Assembly: GCA_003246765.1 (NCBI GenBank)
Contig: QKDA01000132.1
Span: 1 to 36,471 of the forward strand
DNA from: Spirochaetales bacterium
Lineage (GTDB): Bacteria; Spirochaetota; Spirochaetia; Treponematales; Treponemataceae
Length of the DNA: 36,471 nucleotides
Reading direction: 5' to 3'
Within the stretch, counting starts at the first letter, position 1. Each line of letters begins with the position of its first letter. Of this stretch, positions 1-9,123 are shown one piece after another. A program made the translations under genes and the position numbers. The notes under the pieces were generated by a model that was not told the origin of the DNA, made no database searches, and saw only the letters and a program-made list of their open reading frames with translations.

Positions 1-643
1 CCTCAACGGGAGCGGAAACCGGGAGGATCGACGAGTAATCCTTGGAAAGGGTACAGGTACAGGCAGTTTCGTCGATAAACGACAGGAGTCCCCCGCGGTT
101 AGACCTATCCATCGCCGGACCCTCCCGAAGGGAAACCAGAAACTCGAGGTTTCGGGCAGCCGCTGAGCTTTCCTGCGGGATTCCGAGACGTTGTGCCACC
201 TTAGCCACCCCTCCGGGATTCGAGAGAATTTTACCGGGATCCGAAAAGGCAGGTTCCAACGCGAACCAGGACGCGGGCTTGACCGCTGCCGTGCGACTAC
301 CGAAAGTGATGGTAACCACGGGGAGAGTTTGGCATATCTCCCTTATACCTTCCTTGAAGATATCGCTTCCTAACGCAAGGCGGATCTCTTGCCGCCCCGT
401 ACCGAGAGGAACCGGGGCGTCAAAGAAGACTCCCCGCTGACGATGGGAGAAAAAAACCCGAACGACTGAGCCTGAGGCAAAGGGAAGCGGACGGTCCAGG
501 AGCATCTCCTCTCCCAGTATCCTGTAGGCCTCCCCGGGAACCGCCGAGCATAGGCTGCCGCAAACAATAAGCAGAGGGGGTTTTTCTTCCTCCATGCTGG
601 AAATGACGTACTCCCTCTCAATCCGCGAAAGCGCCGGTTCCAT
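1..643 (-). CDS. Hypothetical protein, truncated by window edge (MEPALSRIEREYVISSMEEEKPPLLIVCGSL...)
   Basis: Manual minus-strand translation from ATG at 643..641 is open to base 1. It is absent from the ORF track because it has no stop in the window. It overlaps the 3' end of the upstream ORF by about 26 bp. Confidence 0.65.
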   Translation of the reverse strand, partial: MEPALSRIEREYVISSMEEEKPPLLIVCGSLCSAVPGEAYRILGEEMLLDRPLPFASGSVVRVFFSHRQRGVFFDAPVPLGTGRQEIRLALGSDIFKEGIREICQTLPVVTITFGSRTAAVKPASWFALEPAFSDPGKILSNPGGVAKVAQRLGIPQESSAAARNLEFLVSLREGPAMDRSNRGGLLSFIDETACTCTLSKDYSSILPVSAPVE

Positions 644-1280
644 TCCGTTCTCCCAGCAGCGTAAAATCAAGCACCTTCCACTGCCCTTCTTCCTCCGTAA
701 ATGACGCTCTCACGTACAGGGCAGCCCGTTCTTCTATAAAAGAAAGCCTGAAGACTATAGAGGGCTGGGAGGGATCGGAATTATCCGCCGCAGAAAACCT
801 AACCCCCTGGGGCTTGGGATACGACTGAAGCCGGTATTCCGAGAGCAAGGCAACCCATTGGGAACGGGAAGAACACCCCCGTAAATCGATTCTCTTTTCC
901 GTGAGGGAGGCCGCGACAGCCCGGGCAGCCTCAACTAAAGGTTGGTCCATTTCACCGTAATCGAGCATCCCGAGGCCGCTATATGAAGGAAAAATACCTT
1001 CACGGATTATCCCGTTGGAGCTTTCCAACAGGGGAAAGGTTTCATTACCCCCCGGAAGGCTTCTTCCCGGAAGTTCTTGGGCTTGAGCGCGGTTTCCTTC
1101 AGCCCAGGTGAGGGAATCGAACCGGCTTTCGGCTTCCTGCCGAATCGTTTGAGCCCCAGCGCCCCAAATGGCACAAAGGAGCAGGATCGAGGAAAGTAGT
1201 CTGTGCAGTGATGAGTTAACTTGGTTCACGGGGGCCGATTCTCCCGCAACAACTATAGCATGGCCCGCCGGTATGGACAA
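618..1280 (-). CDS. Hypothetical exported protein
   Basis: 220-aa ORF. The hydrophobic stretch HRLLSSILLLCAIWGAGAQ looks like a signal peptide, so the true start may be GTG at about 1229. Confidence 0.6.
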   Translation of the reverse strand: MSIPAGHAIVVAGESAPVNQVNSSLHRLLSSILLLCAIWGAGAQTIRQEAESRFDSLTWAEGNRAQAQELPGRSLPGGNETFPLLESSNGIIREGIFPSYSGLGMLDYGEMDQPLVEAARAVAASLTEKRIDLRGCSSRSQWVALLSEYRLQSYPKPQGVRFSAADNSDPSQPSIVFRLSFIEERAALYVRASFTEEEGQWKVLDFTLLGERNGTGAFAD

Positions 1281-1340
1281 TCTTGTTTTCTCGATATACA
1301 GTAGGGTTAAAGATTTTTACCTTAATTGAGGAGCCCTGCG

Positions 1341-3302
1341 ATGGCACTGACCCTTACCGAAAAAATACTAACCCAGCACCTTGTTGAAGGAAACGGAACG
1401 CTCCCCCCCCGGGGCGCGGATATCGCGATTAGGATCGACCAGACCCTTACCCAAGACGCAACCGGTACTATGGCCTACCTGCAATTCGAAACCATCGGCC
1501 TCGACCGTGTGAAGACCGAGCTTTCCGTCTCCTACATAGACCATAACACCCTTCAGGAAGACTTCAAAAACATGGACGACCACCGCTATCTCCAAAGCGT
1601 GGCTGCCCGGTACGGGCTCTGGTTCTCCCGCGCGGGAAACGGGATCTGCCACCAGGTCCACCTTGAGCGTTTTGGGGTTCCGGGAAAGACGCTCCTGGGT
1701 TCCGACTCCCATACGCCCACCGGCGGTGGGCTGGGAATGCTCGCCATAGGCGCCGGAGGACTAGACGTAGCGGTAGCCATGGGGGGAGGCGCCTTCCATT
1801 TAAGCATGCCCAAGGTGTTTGGCGTAAGGCTGAGCGGAAGGCTCCGCGCCGGAGTAGCCGCCAAGGACGTAATCCTTGAGGTTCTCAGGAGAGAAACGGT
1901 CAAGGGGGGCGTCGGAAGCGTCTACGAGTACTTTGGTCCGGGGGTAGCGAGCCTCACGGTGCCCCAGAGGGCTACCATCACGAATATGGGGGCGGAACTC
2001 GGGGCCACCTGCAGCGTGTTTCCCTCCGACGAGGTTACCCGAAGCTTTCTCGCCCAGATGGGCCGGGAGGAGTCGTACGAACCCCTGGTAGCCGACGAGA
2101 ACGCCAAGTACGACAAGATTATCGAAATTGACCTTTCCACCCTCGAAGCCATGGCGGCCCAACCCCACTCCCCCGACGCGGTTGCGCCCCTTTCAACCCT
2201 GACAGGCAAGAGCGTTACCCAGGTCGTCATCGGTTCCTGCACCAACAGCTCCCTGGCGGACCTCACGGCGGTCGCGGCTATCGTCAAGGGCCGCCACGTG
2301 GCGACGGGGGTTGAGGCCGGTATTGCTCCCGGAACCCGGCAAACCTTGATGGCCGCCGAGCGTTCAGGCGTTCTCGGGGAACTAATCCGCGCGGGATTCC
2401 GTATCCTCGAAAGCGCCTGCGGCCCCTGTATCGGCATGGGCTTCGCCCCCAATTCCGGCGGCGTTTCCCTGAGAACCTTCAACAGAAACTTTAAGGGACG
2501 CTCCGGCACCCCCGACGCCCAGGTATACCTTGTTTCTCCCGAAAGCGCGGCGGCGGCGGCCATTGCCGGAACTATCGTTGATCCGGTCACTATCGCCGAG
2601 GAGTTTACCCAAAACGAGAGGACCTTCAGCCTTCCGCCGGACTATTTCTTTAGGGACGACAACATGCTCGTTCCGCCCTTAAGCCCCGACGAGGCGCGGC
2701 AGGCCGAGATCGTCCGGGGCCCGAACATCAAGCCCTGTCCGGCGAGCCCGAACCTGCCCGACAGTCTCATCCTCCCGGTACTCCTGAAAACCGGCGACAA
2801 CGTCTCCACCGACGACATCATGCCTGCGGGGGCGAAAGTACTTCCCCTGCGCTCGAATATTCCTGAGATCTCAAAGTTTACCTTTGAGCGGCTGGACCAG
2901 GGTTTTTACGGCCGGGCTTCCGCGGCTTCCGGCTGCTTTGTAGTTGGCGGGGAAAACTACGGGCAGGGTTCCTCCCGGGAACATGCGGCTCTCGCCCCGA
3001 TGTACCTCGGGGTGCGGGCGGTAATTGTTAAGTCCTTCGCGCGAATACACAAGGCAAATCTCGTCAATTACGGGATCATACCCGTGGTTTTTGAGCATGC
3101 CGAGGACTACGACGCCATTGCCCAGGGTGACATCCTGGAGTTTTCCGGCATTCGCTCCTCCCTGCAGGAGGGAACGCCCTTCACTATCCGGCGCACCTCC
3201 GACGGAAAGGCTTTCGCCGCGCGAAACGACCTTGACGAACGCTCTCGGGGAGTCCTTCTGGCGGGAGGACTCGCGGCCTGGACTCGCGCGGGCGGACAGT
3301 AA
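1341..3302 (+). CDS. acn: Aconitate hydratase
   Basis: Aconitase motifs SDSHTPTGGG, VIGSCTNSS and ESACGPCIGMG (Fe-S cysteines), and the swivel-domain motif GGENYGQGSSREHAA. ATG at 1341 follows a GAGGAG SD. Confidence 0.95.
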   Translation: MALTLTEKILTQHLVEGNGTLPPRGADIAIRIDQTLTQDATGTMAYLQFETIGLDRVKTELSVSYIDHNTLQEDFKNMDDHRYLQSVAARYGLWFSRAGNGICHQVHLERFGVPGKTLLGSDSHTPTGGGLGMLAIGAGGLDVAVAMGGGAFHLSMPKVFGVRLSGRLRAGVAAKDVILEVLRRETVKGGVGSVYEYFGPGVASLTVPQRATITNMGAELGATCSVFPSDEVTRSFLAQMGREESYEPLVADENAKYDKIIEIDLSTLEAMAAQPHSPDAVAPLSTLTGKSVTQVVIGSCTNSSLADLTAVAAIVKGRHVATGVEAGIAPGTRQTLMAAERSGVLGELIRAGFRILESACGPCIGMGFAPNSGGVSLRTFNRNFKGRSGTPDAQVYLVSPESAAAAAIAGTIVDPVTIAEEFTQNERTFSLPPDYFFRDDNMLVPPLSPDEARQAEIVRGPNIKPCPASPNLPDSLILPVLLKTGDNVSTDDIMPAGAKVLPLRSNIPEISKFTFERLDQGFYGRASAASGCFVVGGENYGQGSSREHAALAPMYLGVRAVIVKSFARIHKANLVNYGIIPVVFEHAEDYDAIAQGDILEFSGIRSSLQEGTPFTIRRTSDGKAFAARNDLDERSRGVLLAGGLAAWTRAGGQ

Positions 3303-4600
3303 TGCCTCGGTCGAGCTCACCGCTCGATCGAGTTCGAGAGGGGCCGCGGTTCTCAGTTCCGGTCCGGGATCCCGTATGGAAGCATATCTGGCTCTCCGAA
3401 GGGCTTCGCGACGTGACCCTCTCCCCGGCCTTTCTCAGACTCTACCGGATCAAGCAACTGGGACCCACGGAGTACGTCTACCCCGGTGCTACCCATACGA
3501 GGGCTTCCCATTCCCTCGGGGTATACAGCGTGGCCCTCCGCATTCTTCGGACCCTTCTTGAGCGGGGGGCGGACCAATGGACCACCGCGCAAGGATGCGA
3601 CTCCTTCCTCGCCGCCGCCCTGCTCCATGATCTGGGCCATTTTCCCTTCACCCACGCCCTCAAGGAGCTTCCGCTAACGGAACATGAGGCCCTAACGGCA
3701 AACCTCATTAAGGAGCCCCCCCTCAGAGACCTCGTGGGTCTCTCCGGGGCTGACCCGGACATGACCGCCGCCATAGTCGATCCCGGTCCCGCGGACGGGA
3801 ACCTTCAAGACTCGGAAACGCTTTTTTTTCAGGCCCTTCTCTCCGGGGTTCTCGATCCTGACAAACTGGACTACCTAAACCGCGACGCCTTCTATTGCGG
3901 GGTTCCCTACGGGCTGCAAGACACGGATTTCGTGCTCTCCCGCATCCTGCCCCACCGGGAATTAGGAATCTACCTGGACGCCGAATCTTCTCAGGCCGTC
4001 GAGAGCGTGCTGTTCTCAAAATACCTCATGTATCGGTCCGTTTATTGGCACCGGCAGGTACGGGTCGCCACAGGGATGATGAAAAAGGCCCTTTACGCCG
4101 CCCTGACCTCCTCCACAATCGCGCCTGAAACGCTCTACAGCCTTGACGATGAGGGTATCTACCGATTGCTCGAAACCCTGCCTCATCCCTCAGCTCGATG
4201 GGCTGCGGGGATCAGGGAGAAAAGATTCTTCTCGATTGTCGCGGATATTCCCTTCGACACTCAGAACCCGAAACTTGCTGGCCTCGAAGGCCTGGACGAC
4301 CGGGTTAAAGCAGAAAAAGGCCTTGCCGAGGCCCTTTCACGAAAACTCGGAAGGCCTGTCCCTGAAGATTCGGTGATCGTGGACGTACCCGAACGCATCA
4401 GCTTTGAAATACCCCGCACCCACCCGTCCGTTTCGGCCGACGGGAACGGGGGTGCGACGGTTTTCACTCCGGCGGTCGTCAAAGGCTTCACGGCTTCCCT
4501 TCGGAGGCTGCGGATCGCGGTTGATCCAGGTCTCGCCGACTCGGTCCGCGGCGTACAAGACCTCAGCGAAATGCTTGCGGAATGCTCCCGGGTGCGCTAG
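3302..4600 (+). CDS. HD-domain phosphohydrolase (dGTPase/SAMHD1-like)
   Basis: RLYRIKQLG, ATHTRASHSLGVY, LLHDLGHFPFTHALK and DPDKLDYLNRDAFYCGV. The start overlaps the aconitase stop (TAATG). Confidence 0.85.
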   Translation: MPRSSSPLDRVREGPRFSVPVRDPVWKHIWLSEGLRDVTLSPAFLRLYRIKQLGPTEYVYPGATHTRASHSLGVYSVALRILRTLLERGADQWTTAQGCDSFLAAALLHDLGHFPFTHALKELPLTEHEALTANLIKEPPLRDLVGLSGADPDMTAAIVDPGPADGNLQDSETLFFQALLSGVLDPDKLDYLNRDAFYCGVPYGLQDTDFVLSRILPHRELGIYLDAESSQAVESVLFSKYLMYRSVYWHRQVRVATGMMKKALYAALTSSTIAPETLYSLDDEGIYRLLETLPHPSARWAAGIREKRFFSIVADIPFDTQNPKLAGLEGLDDRVKAEKGLAEALSRKLGRPVPEDSVIVDVPERISFEIPRTHPSVSADGNGGATVFTPAVVKGFTASLRRLRIAVDPGLADSVRGVQDLSEMLAECSRVR

Positions 4601-4637
4601 AATTAGGTGAACCTGATTATTTTATGCGGGAGTGCCC

Positions 4638-5351
4638 ATGAACGTTCATAACCTGATGGAAGAGCTCGTGTATACCCACGTGAACGACCTCTTTGACACC
4701 GCAAAACGCGACGGGACGGATTGGCTTAACTGTTCCTGCTCCCAATGCAGGCTCGACACCATCTGTTACGTCTTAAACCGGATGCCTCCCAAATACATCA
4801 AATCCGGGAGGGGCTTGGCTTACAACCAGGTCGAAGAATCCCTGGACAAGGCTCAACTCCAGGCTGATATCAACCGCATTGCCCTCGAGGGGATGAAACA
4901 GGTCCTGATGAGCAAACGTCCCCACGCGCTCGAGTCCGGAAACCTTCCGGAGGCCCCCGTTTTCAATCTGCCAACCATAATGGGGCGCATTCTCAACGGG
5001 CATACCTTTGAGCCCATGGCAGGGCTATCGGTGAAACTTCTCATGAACGGTACCCCCGCGCAGCCCATTGACACCTCGTGGGAAAACCCCTACACCATCA
5101 GCCCCCATACCCCCGGAACCTTCACCTTTTGGGTTATGCCCATTCCCTCGAAATCCGAAAAGGAAAACAGGGTTTTTAACTTCGAGGTACGCATTGAGGT
5201 TCCAGGCTACGAAGAAGTCCATCACTACTTCGAGATCGGGCTCACCGCCGAGTCGGTTATTCGGACTGCCTATAGCGCGGAGCATGCCTTCATCGTACCC
5301 GACATTCATTTGTTTCCGATCGATGACGACCTTGACTCGATGAGCGACTAA
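4638..5351 (+). CDS. ComFB-family protein
   Basis: MNVHNLMEELVYTHVNDLF...CSCSQCRLDTICYVLNRMPPKYIKSGRG matches the ComFB family pattern. A C-terminal extension follows. Confidence 0.8.
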   Translation: MNVHNLMEELVYTHVNDLFDTAKRDGTDWLNCSCSQCRLDTICYVLNRMPPKYIKSGRGLAYNQVEESLDKAQLQADINRIALEGMKQVLMSKRPHALESGNLPEAPVFNLPTIMGRILNGHTFEPMAGLSVKLLMNGTPAQPIDTSWENPYTISPHTPGTFTFWVMPIPSKSEKENRVFNFEVRIEVPGYEEVHHYFEIGLTAESVIRTAYSAEHAFIVPDIHLFPIDDDLDSMSD

Positions 5352-5358
5352 AATCCCA

Positions 5359-5385
5359 TTGACAGCGGAATTGGTTTTCTATAGA
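5359..5385 (+). promoter_or_regulatory. Putative sigma70 promoter for tRNA-Pro/tRNA-Arg
   Basis: TTGACA (5359-5364), 15-bp spacer, TATAGA (5380-5385), about 14 bp before the tRNA. The spacer is shorter than optimal. Confidence 0.5.
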
Positions 5386-5398
5386 CTGAAAAGCCTTA

Positions 5399-5471
5399 CG
5401 GGATGTAGCCTAGAGGCTAAGGCGTCTGGTTTGGGACCAGAAGATCGTAGGTTCGAATCCTATCATCCCGA
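5399..5471 (+). tRNA. tRNA-Pro (anticodon TGG)
   Basis: Acceptor CGGGATG/CATCCCG, anticodon stem-loop TCTGG-TTTGGGA-CCAGA, T-arm GTTCGAATC. Confidence 0.95.
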
Positions 5472-5474
5472 GCT

Positions 5475-5548
5475 GGGATCGTAGCTCATCCGGATAGAGC
5501 AACTGCCTTCTAAGCAGTAGGTAGGGGGTTCGAGTCCCTCCGGTCCCG
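5475..5548 (+). tRNA. tRNA-Arg (anticodon TCT)
   Basis: Acceptor GGGATCG/CGGTCCC, anticodon stem-loop ACTGC-CTTCTAA-GCAGT, T-arm GGTTCGAGTCC. Confidence 0.95.
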
Positions 5549-5555
5549 TAGAAAA

Positions 5556-5590
5556 CCTCCGCGCGTAGACACATCATATACCAGCGGAGG
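5556..5590 (+). promoter_or_regulatory. Putative SD-sequestering stem-loop upstream of the TGS-kinase gene
   Basis: CCTCCGC (5556-5562) pairs perfectly with GCGGAGG (5584-5590), which contains the SD of the ATG at 5595. Confidence 0.5.
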
Positions 5591-5594
5591 AATC

Positions 5595-7247
5595 ATGCAC
5601 CAGGTAACCGTCACTTTTCCCGACAACACAGTTAAGACCTTTGACCATTACGTTACGGGCAACGAGCTCCTGCCCTGGTTTACCCTGTCCGAGGGCTTTG
5701 TCGTCGCCGTTCGGGTGAATAACGAGCTGTATTCGCTCACCCGGGTCATTGACGTAAACGCAAGGGTTGAACCCGTAACGAACAAGACCAGCGAGGGATC
5801 CAACGTATACCGCCGGTCATTGTGCTTCGTTCTCGCAGCGGCCGCGAGAAGCCTGTATCCCGAGTTGAGACTGCTCGTCGGGCACAGCCTTGGGTATGGT
5901 TATTACTACACCCTTGAGTCAAGCGGCACGAAGATGTCGATTGACCTCGAGGCCCTCGAGGCGAAGATGGCGGAAATCGTGTCCCAGGATCTGCCGATCG
6001 AGACCCGCTACGTATCCTACGGCGAGGCCCTGGACATATTCCGCGAGACGAATCAACCCGAGACCTTCCGCCTCCTGAACCAGATCAGCAGGCCCAGGAT
6101 CATGATCAACGCCCTTGGGGACTTTTCGGATCTGTATTTTCAGCCGCTTCTCCCGCGGACCGGCTGCCTCAAGGTCTTTGACCTCCTTCAGTACGGCGAG
6201 GGTTTTTTACTCCGATTCCCGCCCACGGCCCATCCCGACAGGCTCACGTCTTTCGAGGACGTGCCCCAGCTCTTTTCCGTATACAACGAGTATAAGCGTT
6301 GGGGGAAACTCATCGGCGTTTCCTCCGTGGGACAGCTTAACGACCTGGTGGCCCAAAGGAAGGCGAAGGATTTCGTGGAGATCACCGAAACCCTGCAGAA
6401 TAAAAAGATAGCGGAAATAGCGGACCGCATCGCCGCGAGGGGCACGGTCAAGGTTGTGCTTATAGCGGGGCCTTCCAGTTCCGGAAAGACCACTACGTCG
6501 AAAAAACTTTCCATGCAGCTTAGGGTGCTCGGTTATGAGCCCCTGCTTATAAGCCTGGACGATTACTATCAGGGTCGGGATAAAACCCCCGTTGACGAAA
6601 ACGGGCAGCCCGACTTTGAGTGCCTTGAGGCCCTCGACGTACCCTACCTCAACGAGATTTTAGTCTCTCTTTTCCGCGGCGAGGAGGTAGACCTCCCGTC
6701 CTTCGATTTTAAAACCCAGACGAGAAAATATACCGGAAAGAAGCTCCGCATGAAGGAACGGACTATCCTAATAATGGAAGGCATTCACGGGCTAAACGAT
6801 CGACTGACGCCCTTGGTCCCGGCGGAATACAAATACAAGATATATCTCTCCGCCCTTACCCAGCTCAATCTGGATGACCATAACCGGATTCCCACGTCGG
6901 ACAACCGCCTTATCAGGCGAATCGTCAGGGACGCCCAGTTCCGCGGCAAGGGCGCCGCCGGCACCATATCCATGTGGGCCAGCGTACAGAGGGGGGAGCG
7001 GAACCACATATTCCCGTTCCAGGGTCACGCGGACGTAATGTTCAACACGGCGCTGGACTACGAGCTTTCCGTACTGAAGGTCTATGCCGAGCCGCTTCTC
7101 AGGGCGGTCAGGCCCACGGAAAGCGAATACAGCGAAGCCTCGCGGCTTCTGGTGTTTTTAAACGACTTTTCCCCGATTCCCTCTTCTTACGTGCCGGGGC
7201 AGTCAATTCTTAGGGAGTTTATCGGGGACAGCGAGTTCAAGTACTAG
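5595..7247 (+). CDS. TGS-domain/uridine kinase-like nucleoside kinase fusion
   Basis: N-terminal TGS-like MHQVTVTFPDNTVKTF, ThrRS-like middle (YRRSLCFVLAAAARSLYPELRLLVGHSLGYGYYY), then P-loop LIAGPSSSGKTTTSKKL and kinase core. Confidence 0.9.
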   Translation: MHQVTVTFPDNTVKTFDHYVTGNELLPWFTLSEGFVVAVRVNNELYSLTRVIDVNARVEPVTNKTSEGSNVYRRSLCFVLAAAARSLYPELRLLVGHSLGYGYYYTLESSGTKMSIDLEALEAKMAEIVSQDLPIETRYVSYGEALDIFRETNQPETFRLLNQISRPRIMINALGDFSDLYFQPLLPRTGCLKVFDLLQYGEGFLLRFPPTAHPDRLTSFEDVPQLFSVYNEYKRWGKLIGVSSVGQLNDLVAQRKAKDFVEITETLQNKKIAEIADRIAARGTVKVVLIAGPSSSGKTTTSKKLSMQLRVLGYEPLLISLDDYYQGRDKTPVDENGQPDFECLEALDVPYLNEILVSLFRGEEVDLPSFDFKTQTRKYTGKKLRMKERTILIMEGIHGLNDRLTPLVPAEYKYKIYLSALTQLNLDDHNRIPTSDNRLIRRIVRDAQFRGKGAAGTISMWASVQRGERNHIFPFQGHADVMFNTALDYELSVLKVYAEPLLRAVRPTESEYSEASRLLVFLNDFSPIPSSYVPGQSILREFIGDSEFKY

Positions 7248-7701
7248 GAGAGGCGTCCCGTTCCTCTTCCGCTTTCAAGGCCCGGTCATGGCCAGAGGCA
7301 ACGTCGTCAAGGATCGCGGCCTCGTCCGCAAGGTACTTACGGCGCCAGTCGGCCTCTTTTTTTTCCCGGAGACGGCTGAGCACGTTTCTGTCCCGGGACG
7401 CCTCAATGTACTTCTTCCGCCGCAGCTCCACCTCAAGTTCCGCCTTGGCGATAGACTCGAAAAGCCTATCCCGCTCACCGTCAAGGCGGCTTACGTAATG
7501 CTCTATCGAGAGAAGCTCGTTAACCGATAGGTTCTGAGTCCGCGAACGGGTAGCCTCCACCCTGCGGCGGGCCACCGAATCCAGTTCAAATTGAAGACGG
7601 TCCCGTTCGGCTACGGCCCGGCCAAGTTCAATCTCCGATTCCTTTTCCCTGAAGGACCTCAAGTTCAGCAGCCGATCCAGGGGCCATGAAAAGCGCTTCA
7701 T
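7237..7701 (-). CDS. fliJ: Flagellar export protein FliJ
   Basis: Short coiled-coil protein (MKRFSWPLDRLLNLRSFREKESEIELGRA) directly downstream of fliI. Confidence 0.85.
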   Translation of the reverse strand: MKRFSWPLDRLLNLRSFREKESEIELGRAVAERDRLQFELDSVARRRVEATRSRTQNLSVNELLSIEHYVSRLDGERDRLFESIAKAELEVELRRKKYIEASRDRNVLSRLREKKEADWRRKYLADEAAILDDVASGHDRALKAEEERDASPST

Positions 7702-9119
7702 TATTCCTGCCAGTCGCTCTGATCGTATTTATCCGACGCTGCCGATGCGGGATCGTACTTATGTCTCGCGCCGGGACCATGAAGGACCAGCTCCTCAGGC
7801 GGAATTTCCATACGCGCCACCGAACCGAGAGACTTAAGGGTATCCTCAATGGGCGCCCGGTCCGAAACTTCCTGGGTAAGGAATGCCTCGATCTTGTCGT
7901 GGAGGGAAATGGCCTCGTCAATCGCGGGATTGGAACCTTTTTGGTAAGCCCCGACATTAATCATGTCCTCGGCCTCGCGATACACCGCCATCAGCCGCCG
8001 CATATATCCCGCTGCTTTTTTTGCGGTCGCTCCGGAAACGCGGTTAGCAAGACGGGATATGCTTGAGAGGACGTCGATGGCCGGATAATGGTATTGCTGT
8101 GCCAACCGACGGCTCAGGATTATGTGCCCGTCTAGAATACCCCGAACCGTATCGGATATGGGTTCGTCCATGTCGTCGCCGTCCACGAGCACGGTATAAA
8201 ATCCCGTGATGGAGCCCTTGTCGCTGGTACCGCTCCTTTCCAGAAGCTTCGGAAGGTTTTCGAATACACTGGGGGTGTAGCCCCTGGTGGCCGGGGGTTC
8301 GCCGATGGCAAGGCCAATCTCCCTTTGCGCCTTGGCGTAACGGGTAACGGAATCAAACATGAGGGTGACGGACTTGCCCTGGTCCCGGAAATATTCCGCC
8401 ACCGCGGTGGCGACATAAGCTCCGCGAATGCGGGCCAAGGGCGGCTGATCCGACGTAGCCACGACGACGACTGAACGCTTGAGCCCCTCGGGGCCCAGGT
8501 CATTTTCGATGAAGTCTACCACCTCGCGTCCGCGTTCGCCGATCAGGGCGATAACGTTTACGTCGGCATTGGTATTGCGGGCTATCATTCCCAAAAGCGT
8601 AGACTTACCGACGCCTGAGCCCGCGAAGATCCCCAGACGCTGCCCCTTTCCCACCGCTAGAAGTCCGTCGATGGCTCGAATGCCCGTCACGATGCGGTCG
8701 CTGATGGGCTTGCGCTTGAGCGGGTCGGGCGGGGAGGCCAAGGCGGGATAATGCACCGAGGAATGAATCTCCTCCCCCTGGTCCGCGGCCCTTCCCAATC
8801 CGTCGAGAACCCTGCCGAGAAGCATGTTCCCCACCGGGACCGACAGCACGTCGCCGCTGGCGATGACAAGACAGCCTATCTCTATTCCCTGAATGTCCGA
8901 AAAGCTCATGAGCTGTACCGTGGAACCGGAAAGGCCAACGACCTCGGCGAAGACCGGAGCAGCGCCCCTGGAAAGGATTATCTGGCAAACCTCCCCAATA
9001 ACCGCCTGTGGGCCGTTGCTCTCGATGAGCATGCCCCGAACCCGGGAGACTACGCCGGTATACTTTATTGGATCCGTCTGGGAAACCGCGTTAACGTACT
9101 TATTGAAAATATCGATCAT
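7701..9119 (-). CDS. fliI: Flagellum-specific ATPase FliI
   Basis: Walker A GIFAGSGVGKSTLLGM, FliI-like ALIGERGREVVDFIENDLG and RGYTPSVFENLPKLLERSG. Confidence 0.97.
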   Translation of the reverse strand: MIDIFNKYVNAVSQTDPIKYTGVVSRVRGMLIESNGPQAVIGEVCQIILSRGAAPVFAEVVGLSGSTVQLMSFSDIQGIEIGCLVIASGDVLSVPVGNMLLGRVLDGLGRAADQGEEIHSSVHYPALASPPDPLKRKPISDRIVTGIRAIDGLLAVGKGQRLGIFAGSGVGKSTLLGMIARNTNADVNVIALIGERGREVVDFIENDLGPEGLKRSVVVVATSDQPPLARIRGAYVATAVAEYFRDQGKSVTLMFDSVTRYAKAQREIGLAIGEPPATRGYTPSVFENLPKLLERSGTSDKGSITGFYTVLVDGDDMDEPISDTVRGILDGHIILSRRLAQQYHYPAIDVLSSISRLANRVSGATAKKAAGYMRRLMAVYREAEDMINVGAYQKGSNPAIDEAISLHDKIEAFLTQEVSDRAPIEDTLKSLGSVARMEIPPEELVLHGPGARHKYDPASAASDKYDQSDWQE

Positions 9120-9123
9120 GGCC

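Noticed and set aside
42-440. 132-aa plus-strand ORF at the left edge
   Set aside because: The opposite strand is continuously open from ATG 643 to base 1 and overlaps the neighbouring gene in operon fashion, so the plus ORF is likely spurious.
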